Of a DNA stretch of 35,829 nt, positions 14,841 through 21,705 are shown piece after piece. The notes under the pieces were generated by a model. The model did not search any database and was not told the DNA's origin. It was given only the letters and a program-made list of their open reading frames with translations. Within the stretch, counting starts at the first letter, position 1, and each line of letters opens with the position of its first letter. Source of the DNA: Bacteroidales bacterium. GTDB taxonomy: Bacteria; Bacteroidota; Bacteroidia; Bacteroidales; WCHB1-69. The stretch is taken from contig JAIRVY010000130.1 of assembly GCA_031253655.1 (NCBI GenBank), positions 1 through 35,829 on the forward strand. Reading direction: 5' to 3'. Position numbers and translations under genes: made by a program.

Positions 14841-17552
14841 ATGAAAAAAATCTTACTATTATTAATGGGTGCGTTTCTAACTTTTACATTAAGCGCACAA
14901 GTATCTGAAAATTTTTCCGACTATACCGTGGGCGGAAAAATAGCACAACAGGCCCAAGCAATGGGTAGAGATTATTGGACCACTTGGTCTAATGCGCCTG
15001 GAGGGCCGGAGGATGGCAAAATTGCAGAAATTAGTGGAAATAAAGTCGGGCATTTTACCTATGGTAATGACCAGATTTTATTGTTAGGGAACAAAACTTC
15101 AGGGATATGGATTTTTTCCTGTAAAGTGAATGTACCTGCAGCAAAAAGAGGATATATTAATCTACTTGCCGACTTTGCGGGTACGGAAAGCATTTGGGCT
15201 TTAGAAGTTTATTTTAACAAAAATGGAACAGCATCCGGGACAGGGTCTATTAACGCTGGTGGACAAAATGCAGCTACCTTCCCATTTACCCACGATGCGT
15301 GGACAAATGTTAGCGTAACCATTGACCTCGATAATGACGTTGCCAAACTTGACGTTAATGGAACTATGGTAAAACAATGGACATATTCTTTAGGTGCAGA
15401 TGGTACAGGGGCGCCCAGAGTTATTGCCGTTTTTGATATGTATCCACCCGATGCTTTAGCTAATTCAGAGTTTTATGTTGATGACATCGTTTTTAAGAAA
15501 GCGCCCCTTTACGAAACCGGTTTTGATGATAAACCCAGTGGTTCCTATGTTGCGCAATCTTACCCGAATTGGTGGACTACTTGGGAAAATAGCCCCGGAA
15601 CAGCAGAAGATGCGTTAATTACAAATGAGCAATCTTCTTCGCCGAATAATTCAGCCAAATGTACTTTTGCATCATCCGGTGGTACTGACTTGGTTTTTAA
15701 GGCAGGTAACCAAACTTCCGGAACTTATTTTATTGATTTCGATATGTATATTCCTACTAGTGGGCGTGCATTCTTTAATTTATTGCATATTTTCAATGGT
15801 TCAGGAAGTGAATGGGCAGTTGGGGTCTATTTTAATGTATCTGCAACAGGAATGCCTCCGGGCACAAATATTCAGCAAAATGGGGCTTTAACTCCATTCA
15901 CATTCCCATTTGCCACCTGGTTTCCTGTTTCAATAATAGTTGATTTGGATAATGACCAAGCCAAAATGAAAATTAATAATGTTGAACTTCTAACCTGGCA
16001 GTTCAGCCTTACCGAAAATGCGGGCCCCGGTTTACGGCAATTAGCAGCTGTGGATTTTTATCCCCCACAAGCCGGCTCAGTATTCTATATAGATAATTTT
16101 GTGTTTGATAAAGCCGGAGAGGCAACTGCACCCATTATTGGTGTTACACCTTCATTTATAACCGAAGTTATTACCCCCGGCGAAAACCTTACTAAAACTA
16201 TTACTGTTGCAAATACAGGTACCAGCATGGGAGAATATTCAAGCTGGATAAAATATGAATTTGAACCTACCACTGGAACTCAAACCTTCACTTTGTCAAA
16301 TAGTAATGAGCCAAACGCTAATGGATTAGGCTATCCTGATGCTTGCACATTGGAACTTGCTACTAAATTTACAGGAGATGAACTTTGTGGTAAAATTGGC
16401 ACATCCATTAATAAATTGTCGTACTATTTAGCTGCTGCTGTGGGAAGTAGTAATAAACTTACATTTCGTATCTATGGACCCAACAACACAAATCTACCCG
16501 GCGAAAAGTTGAGAGAGGTTGTGCTTAATAATGCTGTTGTGGGAACGTGGAATATCGTAACATTAACCGATCCGCTTTTGATTGACCTAAGTGAACTTTG
16601 GATATCAGTAGAATTTTATCAAAATGCAGCTACTTATCCAATAGGAGTTGATAATGGTCCACAAAAACTTGGATATAATTTTACTAAAAGAAACGGAGGG
16701 GCATGGACAGGATTTACGCAAACCGAATTTGGTAACTTTTTAGTTACAGCAACTGCACAGGGTGGTGTTGTTCCAGGTTGCTGGTTTAAACTTTCCGGAG
16801 ATAGCAACGGTAATGTTCCTTTGGGTAGTTCCAAAACTTTCAACGCTAACTTTAATACAGCCGGACTTGCAGACGGATTATATAAAGCTAAACTTAATGT
16901 AAAAACTAATGATGCTACTAATCCGATATTTATTATTCCTGTCGATATTACAGTTGGAACTCCTCCATCTTTTCCAATCATTAATGTAACCCCTCTCGAA
17001 TTTTCTGCTACTATTAAGGAAGATGCTGATGTGCTGATAGTTAATAATACTGTTACCATTAATAATACGGGTACCGCTGAAGGCTCCTATACAACAACCG
17101 TTGAAGCCCAAAAACCATGGCTAACTATTGAAGGCGATGCCACAGGCACTGTAGCCATTGATAATACCAAAACTTTTGACGTTGTAATTAATGCCACCGA
17201 CCTTGACACAGGAATCTATAACGGAAAAATTACCGTGGTAACCAACGATGTTGAACATCCTGAGTTTGTAATTGAATGTACACTTACTGTAGAACCCGGA
17301 GTTGGAATCATTACCATAAACGGTGTGGAAACAAAAATATTCCCCAACCCCGCATCTGATTTCGTTACTGTTCAATGCAGTGAGATGATTAACAGCATCA
17401 AAATTATGAACAATATGGGTCAAGTTGTTCGTACTGTTTTTGTAAACAATATCGCTACCCATCTCGATACTTCCAACTTAAGTGCCGGAGTTTATTTCTT
17501 TAAAATTATTACTGATAAAACCACGTTCAGCACTAAACTTATTATTAAGTAA
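14841..17552 (+). CDS. T9SS cargo protein with two LamG-like domains and a C-terminal sorting domain
   Basis: A 903-residue secreted or surface protein of unknown role. The signal peptide is residues 1-19 (ending LSA), with Gln20 first in the mature protein. Residues 20-225 and 226-430 are tandem copies of one beta-rich, concanavalin/LamG-like domain. They share WTTW.N.PG..ED near the start, DLDND.AK in the middle and FY.D..VF.KA at the end. The middle (about 430-700) contains an Ig-like segment, then a unique region. Further Ig/BACON-like repeats share TNDATNPIF/TNDVEHPEF. The last 75 residues are a type A T9SS sorting domain: IFPNPASDFVTV, a GQVV turn and LSAGVYFFKI. No peptidase or glycosidase catalytic motif is visible; binding or adhesion is a guess. 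Confidence 0.85.
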   Translation: MKKILLLLMGAFLTFTLSAQVSENFSDYTVGGKIAQQAQAMGRDYWTTWSNAPGGPEDGKIAEISGNKVGHFTYGNDQILLLGNKTSGIWIFSCKVNVPAAKRGYINLLADFAGTESIWALEVYFNKNGTASGTGSINAGGQNAATFPFTHDAWTNVSVTIDLDNDVAKLDVNGTMVKQWTYSLGADGTGAPRVIAVFDMYPPDALANSEFYVDDIVFKKAPLYETGFDDKPSGSYVAQSYPNWWTTWENSPGTAEDALITNEQSSSPNNSAKCTFASSGGTDLVFKAGNQTSGTYFIDFDMYIPTSGRAFFNLLHIFNGSGSEWAVGVYFNVSATGMPPGTNIQQNGALTPFTFPFATWFPVSIIVDLDNDQAKMKINNVELLTWQFSLTENAGPGLRQLAAVDFYPPQAGSVFYIDNFVFDKAGEATAPIIGVTPSFITEVITPGENLTKTITVANTGTSMGEYSSWIKYEFEPTTGTQTFTLSNSNEPNANGLGYPDACTLELATKFTGDELCGKIGTSINKLSYYLAAAVGSSNKLTFRIYGPNNTNLPGEKLREVVLNNAVVGTWNIVTLTDPLLIDLSELWISVEFYQNAATYPIGVDNGPQKLGYNFTKRNGGAWTGFTQTEFGNFLVTATAQGGVVPGCWFKLSGDSNGNVPLGSSKTFNANFNTAGLADGLYKAKLNVKTNDATNPIFIIPVDITVGTPPSFPIINVTPLEFSATIKEDADVLIVNNTVTINNTGTAEGSYTTTVEAQKPWLTIEGDATGTVAIDNTKTFDVVINATDLDTGIYNGKITVVTNDVEHPEFVIECTLTVEPGVGIITINGVETKIFPNPASDFVTVQCSEMINSIKIMNNMGQVVRTVFVNNIATHLDTSNLSAGVYFFKIITDKTTFSTKLIIK

Positions 17553-17577
17553 TTTGAATTTATTTTATCTTGTTTAT

Positions 17578-17606
17578 GGGGGCTGCCTAAAACAGCTCCC
17601 TTTTTT
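17578..17606 (+). terminator. Intrinsic terminator after the secreted-protein gene
   Basis: Eight-base stem with arms 17578-17585 (GGGGGCTG) and 17593-17600 (CAGCTCCC), containing one G-T wobble, a seven-base loop and six T residues (17601-17606). It ends four bases before the predicted pnuC -7 element. Confidence 0.85.
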
Positions 17607-17609
17607 ATT

Positions 17610-17617
17610 TATTTTCG
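17610..17617 (+). promoter_or_regulatory. Probable -7 element of pnuC, very close to the start codon
   Basis: TATTTTCG, one base off TAnnTTTG, followed by CGCC and the GTG start at 17622. A transcript from here would have practically no leader. The same variant precedes rlmL (minus strand) and the last gene of the window. Confidence 0.4.
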
Positions 17618-17621
17618 CGCC

Positions 17622-18185
17622 GTGAACGACCTCCATATTGAACTTATTGGCGCCATTATCGGTTTGACTTACATTACTTTAGAATACCGCGCTTCGTGGT
17701 GGCTTTGGATTGCCGGAATGGTGATGTCTCTCTTTTATATCTACATTTTTGCTCTTGCAAACTGCTACGCATGGGCTATTACCTACCTCTACTATTTGGG
17801 TGCCAATGTTTACGGAGTCTTAGTCTGGAAAAAAAACAGCGGAGGAAAGTCGTATTCAGGCATATCAAATCTACCCAAAAAATATGTAGCAAGACTATCG
17901 GGATTAACTCTTTTGTTAACATTTTTAATTTTGATAATCGTTAGCAGATATACAGATACAAACATTCCGGTAAGTGAATCGTTTTCTACCGCTTTAAGTG
18001 TAGTGGGAATGTGGCTCTTAGCTAAAAAATACCTGCAACACTGGGTAGTGTGGATGAATGTAAACGCTATTTATGTCATCGCAAATTTGTATATTGGTTT
18101 ATACTTCTCAGCGGTACTATTTACGGTCTATTTTGTAGTTTCCGTGATGGGTTTTATTCGCTGGCGCAAACTTGCCGGAGAATAA
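17622..18185 (+). CDS. pnuC: PnuC-family vitamin transporter
   Basis: An inner-membrane facilitator of the PnuC family, which imports nicotinamide riboside or, in related members, thiamine or riboflavin. The 187-residue protein is nearly all hydrophobic, with about seven membrane helices. It has the family's Trp-rich segments WWLWIAGMVMSLFYIYIF and WVVWMNVNAIYVIANLYIG, and a basic end RWRKLAGE. It begins with GTG at 17622, directly after the terminator of the previous gene. No kinase gene or vitamin riboswitch is seen nearby, so the substrate stays open. Its last 69 bases are also the end of the convergent rlmL-like gene. Confidence 0.88.
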   Translation: MNDLHIELIGAIIGLTYITLEYRASWWLWIAGMVMSLFYIYIFALANCYAWAITYLYYLGANVYGVLVWKKNSGGKSYSGISNLPKKYVARLSGLTLLLTFLILIIVSRYTDTNIPVSESFSTALSVVGMWLLAKKYLQHWVVWMNVNAIYVIANLYIGLYFSAVLFTVYFVVSVMGFIRWRKLAGE

Positions 18186-19295
18186 ATCGTACCCGTAATA
18201 TTTACATTCTAATGCTCCATTAAATATATTCTGTTTGAAACAGGTTTTTAATCCAATATGTTTCAAAGCATCCAAATTTGAACTGATTAAGAAGGCTTTG
18301 CAATTTGAAAAATTTTGTTTTAGTGCATCGCCAATCTCTTTATAAAACAGGTTGTTATCCTCGGTTTCCAATCTTTCTCCGTAAGGTGGATTAAAAACAA
18401 TCATAGAGGGGGTATGCATCGGCTTTACGGTTCTCATATCTCTTTTATTCAGCAAGATAAAATCCTCCAACCTTGCTTTTTCAATGTTTGCTTTTGCCAT
18501 TCCCAAAAATCTGGGAATACAATCATAACCATATAGATCTATGGGTATATCGTCTTGAATAGCAAACTCATTTCTCGTTTGTTTCCAAAGATATTTATCG
18601 AAATTCAGCCATTTGTAGAAGCCATAATTTTCGCGGTAGTAGCCGGCAGGAATATTAAGGGCTTGCATGGCGGCTTCTATTAATATAGTGCCACCGCCGC
18701 ACATTGGGTCAATGAAGTCGCTATTTCTGTCCCAGCCACTTAGCGTAACCATCGCTGCCGCGGTAATCTCGTTGATGGAGGCCGGATGATTCGATACTTT
18801 GTACCCTCTTTTATGGAGTGATTCACCCGAACTGTCCAAATAAAGTATAGCACAGTTTTTATGAATGTGAATATGAAACTGCACTTCGGGGTTCTCTTTG
18901 TCTACGTCGGGACGTTCTCCAAATTTGTCTCTAAATCTGTCACAAATAGCATCTTTGGTAAGCAGTGAAGCAAAAAGTGGGGTCTTAAAAATCGATTCGA
19001 AAGCGGTACAACTAACAGCGAAAGTGCCTGAGCGGGATAGATATTTTTCAGCCGGAAAATCGAAAATTTCGCGATAATAATCGTTGTTCGTAGCGAAAGT
19101 AAAATGCTTCATTTGCCAAAGCACTCGGGAGGCAAATCTTGAGGCATAGTTAACCCTGTACAACAGGTTGAAATCGCCTTCAAATTGCACCGACCTGTTT
19201 AAAACTGCAGTATTTTTCGCACCCAGTTGATGCAGCTCTTTTTGCAGCAAATTTTCAAATCCCGCAAAGGTTTTGGCTAAAAAAACTTCTTTCAT
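18117..19295 (-). CDS. rlmL: THUMP-domain class I SAM-dependent rRNA methyltransferase (RlmL-like)
   Basis: Predicted to make N2-methylguanosine in 23S rRNA (G2445 in E. coli numbering). The 392-residue protein has an N-terminal ferredoxin-like/THUMP region (about 1-155; VFLAKTFAGFENLLQKEL start). The methyltransferase domain has DPMCGGGTILIEAA as SAM motif and catalytic NPPYGERLET. It lacks the RlmK half present in the E. coli fusion, as is normal in Bacteroidota. The last roughly 20 residues after YYGYDLFSGKF are encoded antisense to the final membrane helix of pnuC and look like an accidental extension. It stands alone on the minus strand. Confidence 0.88.
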   Translation of the reverse strand: MKEVFLAKTFAGFENLLQKELHQLGAKNTAVLNRSVQFEGDFNLLYRVNYASRFASRVLWQMKHFTFATNNDYYREIFDFPAEKYLSRSGTFAVSCTAFESIFKTPLFASLLTKDAICDRFRDKFGERPDVDKENPEVQFHIHIHKNCAILYLDSSGESLHKRGYKVSNHPASINEITAAAMVTLSGWDRNSDFIDPMCGGGTILIEAAMQALNIPAGYYRENYGFYKWLNFDKYLWKQTRNEFAIQDDIPIDLYGYDCIPRFLGMAKANIEKARLEDFILLNKRDMRTVKPMHTPSMIVFNPPYGERLETEDNNLFYKEIGDALKQNFSNCKAFLISSNLDALKHIGLKTCFKQNIFNGALECKYYGYDLFSGKFAPANKTHHGNYKIDRK

Positions 19296-19329
19296 ATCAC
19301 TTTTATCGAAATTACGATATCTTTCATAT

Positions 19330-19351
19330 CAAAAATATCGGCGCGAAAATA
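19330..19351 (-). promoter_or_regulatory. Promoter region of rlmL-like gene
   Basis: Two candidate -7 elements lie on the minus strand: perfect TATTTTTG at 19330-19337, and TATTTTCG followed by CGCC at 19344-19351. The nearer one would give a leader of about 35 bases. Confidence 0.45.
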
Positions 19352-19435
19352 ATAATAATATAGTATTCAATTTTCTCAGTAACAATATTACAAATTCTAC
19401 ACCGTTTTGAAAAAAATAATCAGTCGAATTATTGT

Positions 19436-20218
19436 ATGCGTAACAAAAAAAGAACAACGATTATGATTGTAGAGAGCAGTCTAAATATGCGTTCTGTGTT
19501 AAAGAAATTTTTTGAAAATCTTAAATACAAAGTATTAGTTTTCGAGGATGGTGAATCGGCAATTAGAGGATTCAAAAGAGTAAAATGTGATATTTGTCTG
19601 ATGGAAGTTGACCTGCCGGGTAAAGACGGGTATCGTGTTTTAGTAGAATTGCGCAATATGAATCCGGATTTTCCCGTAATTATTTTCACTGCAAATGATA
19701 GTAAGGAAGATAAAATTAAAGGATTTACTGCAGAATGCGACGATTATGTTACCAAACCGTTCTGTATAGAAGAGTTGCAATTTCGAATGGAAACCGTTTT
19801 GAAAAGATGTTCAAAACCAAGTAGATATCAAATGCTATTAACGCCGGACATTGTCTATTTTTTCGGCGATTTTATCTTTAATTACAGTGAGATGAGATTG
19901 ACAAGAGGGGACACGGTTCAGCCATTAACCCGCCGAGAAGCACAATTGCTTAGAATATTATCTGAAAATATGAACAGATTGGTACCCAGGGAAGTTATGA
20001 GTAGAGAGATTTGGGGAGATTCAAAAACAGCAAAAGGAAGAAGTTTGGATGTTTATATTTCGAAAATCAGAGCGTATCTAAAAACTGAAAAGGAAGAAAC
20101 GAAAAACCTCCTGAAAGTTGACATTATAAGTGTTCACGGATTAGGCTATCTGTTAAAGGTAATTAATATCGGGAATAAACCCTATTATTGTAAGTCCCTA
20201 ACTTCCCCTCTTTCCTAA
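19436..20218 (+). CDS. OmpR/RprY-like response regulator with degenerate receiver
   Basis: A 260-residue DNA-binding regulator. The receiver (7-124) keeps Thr85 and Lys107 (YVTKPF). The phosphoacceptor position in LMEVDLPGKDG, normally Asp, is Glu57, and the acidic pair near the N-terminus is Glu13-Ser14. Phosphorylation in the usual way is therefore doubtful; Glu can mimic the phosphorylated state in some regulators. The winged-helix effector domain (about 140-242) is intact, with LTRREAQLLRILSEN, VMSREIWG, SLDVYISKIRAYL and ISVHGLGYLL. The layout resembles RprY, an orphan regulator in Porphyromonas. No histidine kinase is adjacent. About 18 residues after the effector domain are unconserved. 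Targets are unknown. Confidence 0.85.
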   Translation: MRNKKRTTIMIVESSLNMRSVLKKFFENLKYKVLVFEDGESAIRGFKRVKCDICLMEVDLPGKDGYRVLVELRNMNPDFPVIIFTANDSKEDKIKGFTAECDDYVTKPFCIEELQFRMETVLKRCSKPSRYQMLLTPDIVYFFGDFIFNYSEMRLTRGDTVQPLTRREAQLLRILSENMNRLVPREVMSREIWGDSKTAKGRSLDVYISKIRAYLKTEKEETKNLLKVDIISVHGLGYLLKVINIGNKPYYCKSLTSPLS

Positions 20219-20272
20219 CATCATTGTATAACATAATGTTCCATTTTGTGAAATATATTAAACAAAAGGAAT

Positions 20273-20443
20273 ATGAACAAACGAATTATAAGTTACGAAG
20301 AATTATTAAATGAATCCGAAATATAGTATAACGATTTTGAAAAATACGGTTGGAATTTAAAGAAGAATTCTGAAAATGAACGTTGGATAGTTGAAAAGAA
20401 AGACAAAGACGGGATCAATCCTAATATGAAATGTGAAGAGTAG
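20273..20443 (+). pseudogene. Small hypothetical ORF interrupted by an in-frame TAG
   Basis: From the ATG at 20273, preceded by AAAGGA, the frame reads 17 codons (beginning MNKRIISYEELL) to TAG at 20324-20326. It then stays open for 38 more codons, including YNDFEKYGWNLKKN and NERWIVEKKDKDG, to TAG at 20441-20443. Composition on both sides of the internal stop is alike and protein-like, which suggests a 56-codon gene broken by one substitution. I do not recognise the family. Alternatives are a sequencing error, stop readthrough, or a chance open frame. It sits between the response regulator and the convergent ABC permease. Confidence 0.4.
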
Positions 20444-20513
20444 AAGTTGTTATTTTTTAGGTTTAGAAGGGATGTTCAATGAACTAACAATAATGTAGGA
20501 TATATTCCCGTTA

Positions 20514-21629
20514 TTATTTGTTACTTTCTCGGTAGCTAATCAAAGCCGCGACGTTTATTATTACTGCCATTCCGGAAAGTACGCTAATCTGCATCTTTAT
20601 CTCTTCTATTCCGCTCCCTTTGAGCACAATGAGTTTTATCACTTCCATATAATAAGACATCGGGTTGAGGTAGTTGATATACACCGCCCATTGCGGCATT
20701 CCTTCTATGGGTGTGAATAATCCGCTTAATAAAACGAAGACTATAAAGAGGAAAAAAACAATAAACATTGCCTGAAGTTGGTTGGAAGACATACTTGAGA
20801 TGAAGAATCCCAATCCCAGCATTACCAATAAATAGATAGAGGTTACCGCAATAAGAACCGGTAAACTGCCCTGCACGGAGATTCCAAAGACAATTTTCAT
20901 CAGAAAAATTCCCAAAAGAAATTCTGCCATACCAAGAATCCAAAAGGGAATCATTTTTCCTACCAAAAATTGCCATTTGTATATGGGAGAAACATTAATT
21001 TGTTCAATCGTGCCAATCTCTTTTTCACGAACAATATTTAAGGCGGTAACGTAGGCGCCGATTAAGGTTACTAAAATCACTAAAATACCGGGGACAATCA
21101 AATTTTTGTAATTCATTTGTTCGTTATACCAAAAAATATTGGTGGACAAGAGTTTTGTAGAATTACTAACCACACTTCCTGACTCTTTAGCCTTATCTTC
21201 ATAAAATTCTCCCAGCACGGTTTGCACGTATCCTACGCCAATTCCCGCCTTCACGCTATTGATTGCATTTGCCGTAATAGCAATTGTAACAGGTTCAAAA
21301 TTCATCATATTCTTTTCAAAATCGGAAGGAAATTCAATGAGAATATCAATTTCATCTTTTAGCATCAGTTGGTTTGCATCATTTTTTGTCTCTAATAAAC
21401 CGTAATAAATAAAATATTGAGAATAGGCAAACTTATTTTGCATCTCCTTGGTTATGGAAGATCTGTCGTAGTCAATAAAAGCAACATTTAAGGTCTTAAT
21501 TTCGTAGTCGGCGGTAAATGGAAACAACATAAACTGCACAAGAGGGGCCACTATTAATATTTGCATAAGTAATTTATTTCTAAATACTTGCAAAAACTCT
21601 TTTTTGATGAGAATAAATATGGTTCGCAT
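20514..21629 (-). CDS. ABC-2 type transporter permease
   Basis: A 371-residue inner-membrane permease of the ABC-2 (YhhJ/YbhR/DrrB-like) class used in export of drugs, lipids or polymers. It has one N-terminal membrane helix after a basic start (about 20-38). A large extracytoplasmic domain follows (about 40-175), then five hydrophobic helices (about 178-360). The family cytoplasmic coupling segment ALNIVREKEIGTIEQINVSP and the LSGLFTPIEGMPQWAVYINYLNPMSYYMEVIK signature are clear. These permeases usually sit with an ATPase, a membrane-fusion protein and a TolC-type channel, but none is adjacent here. It could work with subunits encoded elsewhere. The cargo is unknown. Confidence 0.87.
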   Translation of the reverse strand: MRTIFILIKKEFLQVFRNKLLMQILIVAPLVQFMLFPFTADYEIKTLNVAFIDYDRSSITKEMQNKFAYSQYFIYYGLLETKNDANQLMLKDEIDILIEFPSDFEKNMMNFEPVTIAITANAINSVKAGIGVGYVQTVLGEFYEDKAKESGSVVSNSTKLLSTNIFWYNEQMNYKNLIVPGILVILVTLIGAYVTALNIVREKEIGTIEQINVSPIYKWQFLVGKMIPFWILGMAEFLLGIFLMKIVFGISVQGSLPVLIAVTSIYLLVMLGLGFFISSMSSNQLQAMFIVFFLFIVFVLLSGLFTPIEGMPQWAVYINYLNPMSYYMEVIKLIVLKGSGIEEIKMQISVLSGMAVIINVAALISYRESNK

Positions 21630-21645
21630 TCGATATTTAAGTTTG

Positions 21646-21653
21646 CGAAAGTA
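21646..21653 (-). promoter_or_regulatory. Possible -7 element of the ABC permease gene
   Basis: Minus strand TACTTTCG, one base off TAnnTTTG, 16 bases before the start codon. Its upstream end overlaps the first bases of the perfect inverted repeat at 21651-21672. Confidence 0.4.
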
Positions 21654-21672
21654 GATATTTATTTATATCTAC
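21651..21672. promoter_or_regulatory. Perfect inverted repeat, candidate operator or weak terminator
   Basis: Arms GTAGATAT (21651-21658) and ATATCTAC (21665-21672) are exact reverse complements around TTATTT. The repeat lies between the clpB stop and the permease start. No T-run follows on the minus strand, so termination is less likely than protein binding. It overlaps the predicted permease -7 element. Confidence 0.45.
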
Positions 21673-21705
21673 CGAGTAATACCTTCTTCCCAATAATTAT
21701 CAGCA

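Noticed and set aside
16634-17059. Long minus-strand frame (141 codons) inside the 14841 gene
   Set aside because: It is antisense to a clearly coding, domain-structured gene. Its hydrophobic, Val/Leu/Ser-rich composition is what antisense reading of such a gene gives.
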